43,573 nucleotides of DNA, taken from NCBI GenBank assembly GCA_024644085.1, contig JAHELS010000030.1, forward strand, positions 1 through 43,573. Reading direction: 5' to 3'. The number at the start of each line of letters is the position of its first letter. Position 1 is the first letter of the stretch. The notes below the pieces were generated by a model. That model ran no database searches. It worked only from the letters and a program-made list of their open reading frames with translations, and was not told where the DNA came from. Source of the DNA: Rhodopirellula sp. GTDB taxonomy: Bacteria; Planctomycetota; Planctomycetia; Pirellulales; Pirellulaceae. The translations under genes were made by a program, and so were the position numbers. Below, piece by piece: positions 35,038 to 43,573 of the stretch.

Positions 35038-36372
35038 ATGGCCGAGCAACAAGAGATCCAACTTTGGCAAACGATCGCACCTGTCGAATTCGTGCCCAGA
35101 ATTGCTGAGCGTACTGAGGCACAGTCGCTGCTGATTTCGACGCGACAGGGAGCCGGTTACCAAATCGGCGGTGGACAATTGGCGCATGCGATTCAATCGC
35201 GTGCCACGCACATGCTGATGGACTTCTCACAAAATGCATGTGCGATTCGTTACCAGATCGATGGCAATTGGGAGCAGTTGCCTCCGCTGCCCCGTGAGAC
35301 CGGCGATGCGATGCTGTACGCACTCAAGCAACTTTGCTTGATGAATCCGGCGGACCGACGAAGTCCCCAGACCGGTCAATGCGGTTTGAAGGTCGGAAAA
35401 GAGAAGTTCACTTTGACGCTGCAATCCCAGGGTGTTGCCACCGGCGAACGCGTGTTGGCCCGAATCGAGAATGAGAAGATTCCGTTCGAGCGGATGGCTG
35501 ATCTCGGAATGCGTGACAAGATGTTCCAATCGCTGCGAGAACAACTCAATTCGAGCGGCAACATCATCCTGATCACCGCCCCCAAAGGTGAAGGATTGAC
35601 CTCAACCTGGGTGACGGTAATCCACGCGGCTGATCGATTGGTTCGCGATTTTCAGTCGTTCGAAAATCAGGAAAAACCAGAACCTGAAATCATCAACATC
35701 AGTCCGAATTTTTTCGGCGGTGACACCGGCTTGACCGAGAGCCAGATGGTCGGCAAAGCGATCCTGAAAGAACCCGATGTATTGGTGTTCCCCGAGCTTC
35801 CCGAACCCGAGACTCTGGGCACCGCGTTGAATCAGGTCACTAAGACCGACAAGCAAATTTACACGCGGGTGGTCGCCGACAGCGCCCTGCACGCGTTGAC
35901 TCGATTCATGTCGCAGTATCGTGATTCGGCCGCCGAGATCGCGCGACATGTTGGTGCCGTGCTGAGCCAGAAGCTCGTCCGCCGGTTGTGTGATAATTGC
36001 AAACTCGGGTTCGAACCGACGCCGCAACTTTTGAAACAGTTGGCGATCCCCGCCGGTCGCGTCGCGATGCTCTATCAACCGTTCATTCCACCACCGATCG
36101 AACAACAGGTTGACGAGGATGGCCGCCCGGCGCCGATCACTCCGTGCCATGTCTGTGGCGGTCGAGGATACTACGGTCGCATCGGGATCTTTGAGTTGTT
36201 GACGCCGGGCGATCAATTACGGGCCGCATTGTTGAAGACCCAGGACATCAGCCAGTTGGCCCAGGTCGCCAAGGCCGAGGGTCACCGTGGCATCCAGGCT
36301 GAAGCTGTCTTGACGGTGGCGCGCGGTCTGACCAGTCTTGATGAACTCAAACGCGTCTTCGCGAAGAAATAG
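35038..36372 (+). CDS. GspE/PilB-like protein with degenerate ATPase site
   Basis: Homolog of type II secretion / type IV pilus assembly ATPases. The start ATG 35038 gives 444 residues. Recognisable parts are an N2-like domain with MLMDFSQNACAIRYQIDGNW, GERVLARI, and the tetracysteine zinc motif C318xxC321..C370xxC373 followed by GYYGRIGIFELL, typical of GspE. The ATPase motifs are broken. Walker A reads APKGEGLTS (181-189) with Leu187 instead of Lys. The Asp box reads NISPNF instead of LEDPIE. The His box is absent (DKQIYTRVVADSA). Walker B keeps Glu in VLVFPELPEPET. It is probably a non-catalytic subunit or regulator. It follows the intact PilT-type gene after 124 bases, so the two may form a mixed complex (inference). 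Confidence 0.85.
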   Translation: MAEQQEIQLWQTIAPVEFVPRIAERTEAQSLLISTRQGAGYQIGGGQLAHAIQSRATHMLMDFSQNACAIRYQIDGNWEQLPPLPRETGDAMLYALKQLCLMNPADRRSPQTGQCGLKVGKEKFTLTLQSQGVATGERVLARIENEKIPFERMADLGMRDKMFQSLREQLNSSGNIILITAPKGEGLTSTWVTVIHAADRLVRDFQSFENQEKPEPEIINISPNFFGGDTGLTESQMVGKAILKEPDVLVFPELPEPETLGTALNQVTKTDKQIYTRVVADSALHALTRFMSQYRDSAAEIARHVGAVLSQKLVRRLCDNCKLGFEPTPQLLKQLAIPAGRVAMLYQPFIPPPIEQQVDEDGRPAPITPCHVCGGRGYYGRIGIFELLTPGDQLRAALLKTQDISQLAQVAKAEGHRGIQAEAVLTVARGLTSLDELKRVFAKK

Positions 36373-36375
36373 TCA

Positions 36376-39300
36376 TCACGCGGCTTCGTCGTAGTATCCT
36401 GGATCATCCTCGCCATCGCCGTCAAAGTCACCGACGACCGGTTGGCTGTCGTCGCCCGAGCGTGGAACGACGATGCGAAGATCGTTTCCGGTGATACGAC
36501 GATCGCCATCGGTATCGATGATCCACAGATCGCCGCGGACGACACCGATTTCGTCGATGTTGTCACCGTTGAAATCTCCCACGATCGGCTCGTCTCCGCT
36601 GCGTCCGAACTCTGCGGTTGTGTCCGAGTCGGTCCAGCGACCGTCGCCGTCAGCGTCCAACAACCACAGTCCGCTTCGGAAGACCGCGATCTGGTCGATT
36701 CCGTCGCCATTCCAATCGCCGCTAATGGGCGTATCAACCTGCTCGCCGTACTGGAAGACATGGTCCACTGCGTCGGCACGAAGAGAGCCATCGGTGCCGT
36801 TGCGCAGGATTCGCTGTCGATCTTCGCCACGATCTTCGTCCCGGGAAACCAGTGTTCGAGGATCGACTTGGCGGCGGCGCATATTCGCAGGATCGGGCAG
36901 CCCCGGATCCTTCTTGATCTTTTGCGGGTCGCGTTGCCACTGTCGGCCAAAAATTCCGATGTCGTCCTTGCCGTCACCGTCCCAATCTCCCACGACCGGC
37001 CGGTCGAGCAGCGTCCCCAAACGGATCCACAGATCGCCCGGGTCCCATCGCCCGTTCCCGTTGAGATCAACGAACCACTGGCCGCCAACGAAGATTGCTG
37101 CCTCGTCGGCGCCGTCGCCATCGAAATCACCGGCGAGTGCAGTGGCGTTTTCTGCTCCGAGCGTGATGTTCTTCGAGACTTCGACACGAGTCCCATCGCG
37201 TTTCACAATCGTCCATGTCCCTTGGGAATGGCTCGCATCATTCCACTCGCCCTGCGTCTGTCCCGCGCTGCCGCTGCGAACGATTCCATCATCATCAAGT
37301 GTGCCGCGCGGATAGCCGCCGTTGATGACGCTGAGGTGCCACGACACCGCCCATTCATCGATGATGGATGCGGCCACGTGATGTTGGGGTGGTTGGACAT
37401 AGGCGATCAATTGGACGCCCGGATCAATCGTTGGGGGTGCGACCACGTTCACAGATCCCGGTGGATTTACCGGCGGCGGTGGAGGAGGCAGTGGTGGTGG
37501 TGGGGGTGGAGGAGGAGTCTCGACCACGATTTCGCTGAAATTGTTCTCCTCGCTCGTTGCGCCGCCCTTGAGAGCGATATTCAAGATCGCGTCGTCACGC
37601 GGGTCCGTCTGCTCGCTGAATGCAAGTGTTTGAATCAGGATTCTGTCGTCATCGTTGGGTATGTCGGCGGGATTCACAGCGACGCCACCCGTCGTACCGG
37701 CGGTATCGAGACCGTCGATGTAATCGGCCGGCTGAACTTGGTAGACGTGATAAGTACCGGGGCGCAGACCGGTGAATTCGTAGTATCCTTCTGCGTCGGT
37801 GACAACTTGGATTGGCCCGTCGGTGTAGGTCCCGGCCAATGCACGGCTGGCATCAAATGGCAGACCTAGGATGTTGCGAAGTTCGATCGTCACTCCGGAC
37901 AGCCGGGCGTCATCCGACGTCAGCACGCCGTCACGATAGATCCGCAAGTCTTCGGGATTGGGTGATTCGGCAAGGCTGATTGCATCACCGTCCTGGAACA
38001 CGTAACCCGACAAACGCGCTGGCGGAATCTCGGGGAAGTCATAGTGATTGGCATGAGTCCCGCCCGACAAATGGATCCCGATGATCAGGTCGTCACCTCC
38101 CACGTTTCCGCCGGAGTCCCCGACCACTTCGCCGCCGTGGAACAGGCCCGATGGCTGGACCTCATGGACGCTGTAGCTGCCCGGTGCAAGGCGTTCAAAC
38201 CTGTAATTGCCGGCGCCGTCGGTTTTCGTTTCAGCGATCACGTCGCCATTGTCGTTGACCAATTCGATTCGCACGCCGGACAGGGGCGTATCGCCCGGTT
38301 CGAATTGCCTGTTCGGCTCTGACTCCTGCCACACCCGTCCACCGATGGACGCAGGCGGCGTTTCGCAAAAATCATAGTCGGTAAGACTTTCGCCGGGCGA
38401 CAAGTCGACGGCGAAGTGATCGTCCGCCAATACGCGACCGACGCCGGTGCCGACGGTTTGTCCGCCGTGAAAGAACCCATCGGGTTGATGTTCGAACAGT
38501 TCGTATTGTCCCGGTCCCAGGCCGCTGAATTCGTAAAGGCCATCGGCGTCGGTCGTCGTGCTCACGATGACTTTTCCGGAGGCATTCCGCAGTTCAACAA
38601 TGACGCCCTCGAGGGGCTCTTCCTCGGGATCCCGTTCACAATCGCCATCATCGTCAACGTAAACGTGCCCGCTGATGCTGGCCGGTTCGATTTCGCAAAA
38701 GTTGTAGTCGTCCAATTGTTCACCGGCCAGGAGTCGGACACCGAGCAGATCGGCTCCGAGAACCACGCCGTCACCGCTGCCTGGGCGTTGGCCTCCGTGA
38801 AGGAATCCATCGGGCTGTCGCTCGAAAACCTGGTAATCCCCAGGTCGCAGATTATCGAATGTGTATCTACCCTCGGCATCGGTGACTGTGTTGGCGACGA
38901 GATGGCCATTCGCATCGCGCAGCTCGATGGTGACGCCTTCGATGGGTGGTTCGTCGGCATCCCTGAGGCAATCACCGTTGCCGTCGACCAGAACGACGCC
39001 ACTGATGCTGGCTGGCTCGAGTTCGCAGAAGTCGTAGTGCGTCAATCGCTCGCCCCACCCGACCGGAACGCGGGCGATCACGTCGGGCGTCAAGTCGTCG
39101 CCCCCGGCGGTGCCGGCGCGTTGCCCGCCGTGAATCCATCCCGCGGGTTGGACCTCGCGCACGGTATAGGTACCCTTGGGCAGATTCGTGAATCGATAGT
39201 TTCCGCCTGAATCGGTCGCCGCCGTCGCGATCAACTTGCCGTCGGCGTCGTAGAGTTCCACTCGGACACCTTCGATCGCTGTTTCTCCGGAATCGAACCG

Positions 39301-41913
39301 GCAATCGTCATCGCGGTCGGCAAATACCATGCCCTGGATTTCAGATCCGGGTCGTTCGCAGAAATCGTAATCGACCGCTGTTTCGCCTGGTTCAAGATTG
39401 ACGTTGGCAATGCGGCTGCCATTTTGAACCTCGCCGCCTGAGGAACCTGCCTTGGCATTGCCCTCGAAGAATCCGTCTGGCTGCTCCTCGACAACGCTGT
39501 ACTGGCCCGGTTCCAGGTTCTCGAAGGCGTATCTGCCATCGACGTCGGTTTGTGTCGAGGCGATCTCGGTGCCGGATGAATCGAGAAGTCGGATCGTTAC
39601 ACCGGACAAGGTTTGTTCGCCGGCGTCGAGTTCACAGTCCTCGTCAATGTCCACGTGCACTCGGCCAAACAGGGACGCCGCGAGCCGTTCGCCGAAGTTG
39701 TATTCGCGGCCGCTATCACCCTGTCGCAAGCGGATCGCTGTCAGTGCGTCGTTGGTTGTCGCGTCCCCAACGAACTGGCCCCGAATGGTGCCGACCGAGT
39801 CGATGCCGTCGATGTAGCCGATCGGTTGCGATTCGACGATCGAATATTCACCGGGTGCGACGTTGATGAATTCGTATCGACCGAGATTGTCGGTCGTGTC
39901 GGATGCAACTTCTTTGCCCGCCGCATCGACCAGCGAGACACGCGTACCCGGAATCGGCGTTTCACTTGCGTCCCGTATGCCATCGTCGGAACGGTCGTGA
40001 TAAACGTAACCGCTGATCGACGCCGGTGCGGCCTCACAGAAGTTGTATTCGACGCCGATGCCCGCGGGAGTCATCGTGATGTCTTGAATCAAACCCCCGT
40101 CAACGGACGTTCCGATCTGGACATTGCTGATCCGCCCGGCATGCGAAGATCCGTCGATCAATCCGGCCGGTGTCAGCTCGACAATCTTGTAGTTGCCGAC
40201 CGAAACGTTGTCGAATTTGTACCCGCCGTCGATCCCGGTCGTGGTGCGAGCGATCGTGACGCCGGCGCCGGTCTGCAAAATCACTTCGACGCCTGCAAGA
40301 GGCGCGGTGCCCTCCGCATCGTGTTGGCCGTTGCAGTCCGATCCGGGTGCTGCGATGTAAACGAACCCGGAAATCGAACCAAATGGAACTTCGCCAAAGT
40401 TGTATTCGATGCCTGCGTCGGATCCCGCCAACAAGATTTCGTGGATGCGGTCTCCGGGATTTTCAGCGATTCCGACCACGCTGCCCGAGACCGTTCCCGC
40501 AGCATCGATTCCGTCGTTCAAATTGGATGGTTGATCAACCTCGATAACCTCGTACTCGCCCGGGGCCAACCCCGTGAACTTGTACGATCCGTCTTCGGCC
40601 GTCGTCACCGTCAACGTTGATTGAGGTGCGATCGTGTGGATCGGCACCAGGCTGACCCGGATGCCCGAGATTCCGACTTCGGTCGAATCACGCAGGCCGT
40701 CGTTGTTGTTGTCTCGATAGACGTTTCCGGCAATCGACGCCGGCGCTGCTTCGCCAAAGTCGTAATCGATGGCCGACATGTCACCGAGTGGAATTTCGAT
40801 GTCGACGATGACGTCGGCCGATTCGACGCGCCCCGTGGTGGTGCCGGCGACCTTGCCGGCGACCGCCGCGACACTGAACAGGCCATCGGGCTGTGATTCG
40901 GCGAGGCGGTATCGGCCCGGCATCAGTCCGAGCGACTTGGAAAACAAATACCGGCCCTCGGCGTCCGTCGTCGCGCGGTGGGTTGTATCGACGTAGTTTC
41001 CGGTGTCATCCATTTTCCAAAGCGAGATTTCGACGCCGGCGAGCATCGACTCCCCCGGTTCGCGCACGGCATCGAGATCATGATCGAGCCATACATGCCC
41101 CGAGATCTCGATCGGCGCCGGAACCTGCGTTGTGCTGGCTACCGCGGCGGCGGATCGGTCGGGTCGGCTGTAGACGTCGGACCCTTCATCGGGCGGCAGA
41201 TTCAAACCGTGCAGAGCGTCCTCGTTGCCATAATCATTCAAGAACACCGCATCGGCGTGGCTCGCTTCGTAATGCGGCGCGTTGAAAGTTGCCTCCAGCA
41301 CGGAGTCCTGAAACTCCTGGCCCGATGTGATCACGTCGAGACGATCGTTAAAGATTGCAAGGTCGATCGCATTGCGAAGGACTTCGTCGACGTCGATCGT
41401 GAATTCGAGGCGGTCGCCCGCACGAAAGTTTGAAAGCCGGAGGACCAATTCCTGTCCCCCATCGTCGACTTCGGCGATGGCGTCGATCGAATGCCCGTCG
41501 GATGTCAGGACACGGACGATCTGGAATCCATGGGCGCCGTTTTTTCCCCGTCCGCCGGGCGCCGTATCGTAGATCGGATCGCCAACCGAGATACCGTCAC
41601 CCTCTTTGTCGGTGCGGATCCGCAGTTCGCTGAGCTCCGTATCAGGGGCACCGCCAGTGAATGAAAGAATGAATCGATCACCGCGAGAATCGCTGCCGAC
41701 GTCCTGGTCCGACTCGAGGTAATCTGTTTCTATGTAGACGACCCCGACGTGGATCGGATCGGCCGCGAGCAATCGCCGCGGCTCGAGGCGTTCGGGACCT
41801 AGCGACCTTCGTCGCACGCTGGCACTGCCGCCCGATCGGATTGACCCCCGTGGGGTTGAATCTTGTCGACGTTTTTCTCGGCTTCGTTTCCAAATCACGC
41901 TTGGCACCTCCAT
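36376..41913 (-). CDS. Giant LEPR-type secreted/surface protein with ten SdrD B-like repeats and FG-GAP-like C terminus
   Basis: From ATG 41913 the protein has 1845 residues; 63 further upstream codons overlap the WD40 gene and are probably not used. A basic N terminus leads to LGPERLEPRRLLAADP, the LEPR-x-LL export-associated motif known from planctomycete surface proteins. Next is a beta-rich domain, then ten SdrD B / Cna B-type modules of about 110-150 residues. Each starts ISGxV..D...D, holds GVxxELxD..G..I..T.TD..G.Y.F.NL.PG.Y.V.E.QP.G and ends YxFCE or NFGE. The modules often carry DxDxDG-type calcium sites. A Pro-rich linker precedes about five FG-GAP/VCBS-like repeats (GDFDGDGADEAAIF type) at the C terminus. 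The likely role is a cell-surface adhesin or matrix protein. Confidence 0.93.
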   Translation of the reverse strand: MEVPSVIWKRSREKRRQDSTPRGSIRSGGSASVRRRSLGPERLEPRRLLAADPIHVGVVYIETDYLESDQDVGSDSRGDRFILSFTGGAPDTELSELRIRTDKEGDGISVGDPIYDTAPGGRGKNGAHGFQIVRVLTSDGHSIDAIAEVDDGGQELVLRLSNFRAGDRLEFTIDVDEVLRNAIDLAIFNDRLDVITSGQEFQDSVLEATFNAPHYEASHADAVFLNDYGNEDALHGLNLPPDEGSDVYSRPDRSAAAVASTTQVPAPIEISGHVWLDHDLDAVREPGESMLAGVEISLWKMDDTGNYVDTTHRATTDAEGRYLFSKSLGLMPGRYRLAESQPDGLFSVAAVAGKVAGTTTGRVESADVIVDIEIPLGDMSAIDYDFGEAAPASIAGNVYRDNNNDGLRDSTEVGISGIRVSLVPIHTIAPQSTLTVTTAEDGSYKFTGLAPGEYEVIEVDQPSNLNDGIDAAGTVSGSVVGIAENPGDRIHEILLAGSDAGIEYNFGEVPFGSISGFVYIAAPGSDCNGQHDAEGTAPLAGVEVILQTGAGVTIARTTTGIDGGYKFDNVSVGNYKIVELTPAGLIDGSSHAGRISNVQIGTSVDGGLIQDITMTPAGIGVEYNFCEAAPASISGYVYHDRSDDGIRDASETPIPGTRVSLVDAAGKEVASDTTDNLGRYEFINVAPGEYSIVESQPIGYIDGIDSVGTIRGQFVGDATTNDALTAIRLRQGDSGREYNFGERLAASLFGRVHVDIDEDCELDAGEQTLSGVTIRLLDSSGTEIASTQTDVDGRYAFENLEPGQYSVVEEQPDGFFEGNAKAGSSGGEVQNGSRIANVNLEPGETAVDYDFCERPGSEIQGMVFADRDDDCRFDSGETAIEGVRVELYDADGKLIATAATDSGGNYRFTNLPKGTYTVREVQPAGWIHGGQRAGTAGGDDLTPDVIARVPVGWGERLTHYDFCELEPASISGVVLVDGNGDCLRDADEPPIEGVTIELRDANGHLVANTVTDAEGRYTFDNLRPGDYQVFERQPDGFLHGGQRPGSGDGVVLGADLLGVRLLAGEQLDDYNFCEIEPASISGHVYVDDDGDCERDPEEEPLEGVIVELRNASGKVIVSTTTDADGLYEFSGLGPGQYELFEHQPDGFFHGGQTVGTGVGRVLADDHFAVDLSPGESLTDYDFCETPPASIGGRVWQESEPNRQFEPGDTPLSGVRIELVNDNGDVIAETKTDGAGNYRFERLAPGSYSVHEVQPSGLFHGGEVVGDSGGNVGGDDLIIGIHLSGGTHANHYDFPEIPPARLSGYVFQDGDAISLAESPNPEDLRIYRDGVLTSDDARLSGVTIELRNILGLPFDASRALAGTYTDGPIQVVTDAEGYYEFTGLRPGTYHVYQVQPADYIDGLDTAGTTGGVAVNPADIPNDDDRILIQTLAFSEQTDPRDDAILNIALKGGATSEENNFSEIVVETPPPPPPPPLPPPPPPVNPPGSVNVVAPPTIDPGVQLIAYVQPPQHHVAASIIDEWAVSWHLSVINGGYPRGTLDDDGIVRSGSAGQTQGEWNDASHSQGTWTIVKRDGTRVEVSKNITLGAENATALAGDFDGDGADEAAIFVGGQWFVDLNGNGRWDPGDLWIRLGTLLDRPVVGDWDGDGKDDIGIFGRQWQRDPQKIKKDPGLPDPANMRRRQVDPRTLVSRDEDRGEDRQRILRNGTDGSLRADAVDHVFQYGEQVDTPISGDWNGDGIDQIAVFRSGLWLLDADGDGRWTDSDTTAEFGRSGDEPIVGDFNGDNIDEIGVVRGDLWIIDTDGDRRITGNDLRIVVPRSGDDSQPVVGDFDGDGEDDPGYYDEAA

Positions 41914-41965
41914 GTGCCCAATTCGTTTCGATTGCGTATTCTGCCTTCGCTGACTTGCCTCGCCC

Positions 41966-43024
41966 TTAACGATCGATTCGCGGGTCGCCCTCGGCGATAC
42001 GCTGGCCCTCTGAATCAACATTGCCCAAGGTCCATCGGCGCAAGGTTGCGTCAAAGCTGCCCGAGAACAGCAAACCGCCGCCGGCGGCCAACGTCGAAAC
42101 ACTGCCCGTGTGTCCCTGGAGTGTTCGGCCGACGAAGCCCTCGTCGGTGTTGACGATGCGAATCACGTTGTCCGAACCTGCGACGGCAACTAACTGGCTG
42201 GTCAGGATCGCGACGGCGAACAGCTTTCCCGTTGTCACGGGAATCCGATGGAGCAATTGCTGGTCGGACGTTTCAAAAACCGTTACGTTGCCGTCGTCAC
42301 CGACGCAAACTGCCGAGTTGGATTGATGATGGAACATCACATCGTTGATTCGGCCTTGATGGATCGGATACTCCCCGAGCAGTTTGCCATCGGCGGGATC
42401 CAGTACGTGCAGTTCGCCGGAACGTCCTGCGATGGCAAGTGCGCGGTTATCGTCACGATATGCGACCGCGCGTAGGTCGTCACAGTCGCACTCGAAGATC
42501 GGTTTGCGGGTATCTTTCTTTCCGATCAGGAATACGCCGTTGTCGAAGCCGACCGCCGCAATTTCGTGACCGTCGGGTGAGAATCGGACGCGCGCCAGTG
42601 CCGGTGTACCCTGCATTCGTTGTGCGAGTCGAAAGGATTCGTCACGGTCCCAAACGATCAGCTGTCCGTCGTTTCCGGCCGACACCAGCCGCTGGCCCGA
42701 ATTGTCGAACGCCAACGTGCGGATGACGTCGCGATGGCCCGTCAATGTTTGGATGTTCTGCAGATTTGACGTGCCCAGGATCCGGATCTGCTGGTCGTCG
42801 CCCGCTGCGGCAACAAACTCACCCCGTGGATCCATCGCGATCGCGGTGACCACCGTACGGCGGTCACCAAATCCACCCAGGCGTACCGCGCGTGTGGCAA
42901 TCGGTAACGAAGTGGTGGCAAGGCGGTACTGCGTCGCGGTCGGCTGATCCGCTGGCGCGGCGGAAACCGACATCGATGCAATCGCCATCGACAACAGCCA
43001 TCGCCGTCGTGAAGTTCTCAACAT
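41966..43024 (-). CDS. Secreted WD40-repeat (beta-propeller) protein
   Basis: The start ATG 43024-43022 follows GGGGGGAT and gives 352 residues. Residues 1-25 are a signal peptide (RRRWLLSMAIASMSVSAAPA). The rest has about seven WD-type repeats. Examples are LTGHRDVIRTLAFDNSGQRLVSAGNDGQLIVWDRD and, at the end, LQGHTGSVSTLAAGGGLLFSGSFDATLRRW (split here in meaning, not in the protein). A single propeller would fit. It serves protein binding in the periplasm or outside the cell. The giant LEPR protein starts 52 bases downstream on the same strand, so the two are probably cotranscribed and may interact. Confidence 0.9.
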   Translation of the reverse strand: MLRTSRRRWLLSMAIASMSVSAAPADQPTATQYRLATTSLPIATRAVRLGGFGDRRTVVTAIAMDPRGEFVAAAGDDQQIRILGTSNLQNIQTLTGHRDVIRTLAFDNSGQRLVSAGNDGQLIVWDRDESFRLAQRMQGTPALARVRFSPDGHEIAAVGFDNGVFLIGKKDTRKPIFECDCDDLRAVAYRDDNRALAIAGRSGELHVLDPADGKLLGEYPIHQGRINDVMFHHQSNSAVCVGDDGNVTVFETSDQQLLHRIPVTTGKLFAVAILTSQLVAVAGSDNVIRIVNTDEGFVGRTLQGHTGSVSTLAAGGGLLFSGSFDATLRRWTLGNVDSEGQRIAEGDPRIDR

Positions 43025-43315
43025 TTAAATCCCCCCGAACAAGCCCGCTGCAACCCGCCGCACGGCCAGCCGCGCACAGACTCTCATCGAAAGGATCGGC
43101 ATGCAACGATTGCCGTCATGACCCCAACAATCGGAAAACTTGAGCGAACACGGTGATTTCAAGGCAATTCCGCTCGAATCGGCCGTAAAAACCCCGCTCT
43201 TTCATCGTCCAACTCCTCTTCCCACAACCCGATTCGCGTTGCTACGATTCTCGCATGCTCGTGGCAACCGGATGCATTCGAGCGCGAGTTTCACGCAACA
43301 AAGGCGGCGTCACGG
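43025..43315. other. Divergent promoter region at the right end
   Basis: These 291 bases lie between the divergent WD40 gene and the partial gene at the edge, and should contain both promoters. I saw no clear -35/-10 pair, operator or RNA gene in it. Confidence 0.45.
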
Positions 43316-43573
43316 ATGATGCGACTTTCTTGGGCTACCCTCTCGTTGATCCTGGTATCACTTCCCGTAATGGCCCAACAACCGGCGGCGGTACCTGACT
43401 ACGCGCGACAGCCGGCACAACAAGGATCCCAATCCACACCGGTCGCGCGCGTTGCCGACCGCAGCAATCCGGCACCCTCCGTGCCTCGCCAACCTTTTCC
43501 CCCGCTCACTGCGGCTGCCCAGAACCAGTTGCAGCAACTGCTGAAGAATTGGGAGGCTCAAAGTCGCGGCACC
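43316..43573 (+). CDS. Secreted protein, possibly TIGR03009 family (5' part only)
   Basis: An open frame from ATG 43316 (or ATG 43319) runs off the right edge (86 codons). Residues 1-20 form a signal peptide (MMRLSWATLSLILVSLPVMA, then Gln). The next 45 residues are Ala/Gln/Pro-rich. PFPPLTAAAQNQLQQLLKNW followed by EAQS resembles the conserved opening of the planctomycete-specific TIGR03009 family ('PF.L...E...L...L..WE..S'), as I remember it. The assignment is tentative because the main domain is outside the window. Confidence 0.65.
   Translation, partial: MMRLSWATLSLILVSLPVMAQQPAAVPDYARQPAQQGSQSTPVARVADRSNPAPSVPRQPFPPLTAAAQNQLQQLLKNWEAQSRGT

Noticed and set aside
36442-40620. Long plus-strand frames opposite the giant surface protein (475 and 335 codons)
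   Set aside because: They are antisense to a repeat protein with clear domain structure. Composition is atypical, and they persist only because of the codon bias of the true gene.

Overview
The window (about 60% GC by eye) comes from a planctomycete, most likely a Pirellulaceae member close to Rhodopirellula. Taxonomic signals are an EF-Tu with a divergent switch I, a formylmethanofuran:tetrahydromethanopterin formyltransferase in a bacterium, a sulfatase, a large LEPR-type surface protein with SdrD B-like repeats, a Ser/Thr kinase with DWG in place of DFG, and a TIGR03009-like partial gene at the right edge. No phage, transposon, integron or CRISPR array was seen. The identification rests on recalled family features, not on a database search.

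Layout. Bases 1-9.1 kb are mostly RNA metabolism: a partial Tex-N-domain protein and RNase Y (minus), then TilS, a DnaJ-like chaperone and RnpA (plus), a DegT-type aminotransferase and a CCA-adding enzyme (minus). The CCA-enzyme frame has no ATG, GTG or TTG ahead of its essential N-terminal motif. From 9.2 to 19.0 kb, all on plus: a Nudix hydrolase, a structured 690-base spacer, rhamnulokinase, a coupled 5-formyl-THF cyclo-ligase/Ftr pair, a CE15-like esterase, HrpB helicase and a FetAB-type ABC exporter. From 19.0 to 22.6 kb, on minus: an MBOAT/SGNH O-acetylation pair, a cyclophilin and a single-pass membrane protein. From 23.0 to 27.8 kb, on plus: a HEAT-repeat protein, a sulfatase with an altered maturation motif, type II glutamine synthetase with a terminator, and a soluble Ser/Thr kinase.

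From 28.1 to 32.5 kb lies the old translation cluster tRNA-Thr(TGT)-Tyr(GTA)-Gly(TCC)-Thr(GGT)-tuf, terminator, tRNA-Trp(CCA)-secE-nusG-rplK. The four-tRNA order and anticodons match E. coli thrU-tyrU-glyT-thrT-tufB. The usual rplA-rplJ-rplL-rpoB do not follow rplK. Instead come a glycosyltransferase-like gene, a PilT-type ATPase and a GspE/PilB-like protein whose Walker A lysine, Asp box and His box are all lost. The right end (36.4-43.0 kb, minus) holds a 1845-residue LEPR/SdrD-B/FG-GAP protein behind a secreted WD40 protein, then the start of a divergent secreted gene.

The points most worth following are the intact-PilT/pseudo-GspE pair, the CCA enzyme without a standard start codon, the lone Tex-N protein beside RNase Y, and repeated short tandem repeats with periods divisible by three (9, 18 and 21 nt) in or next to otherwise ordinary genes.
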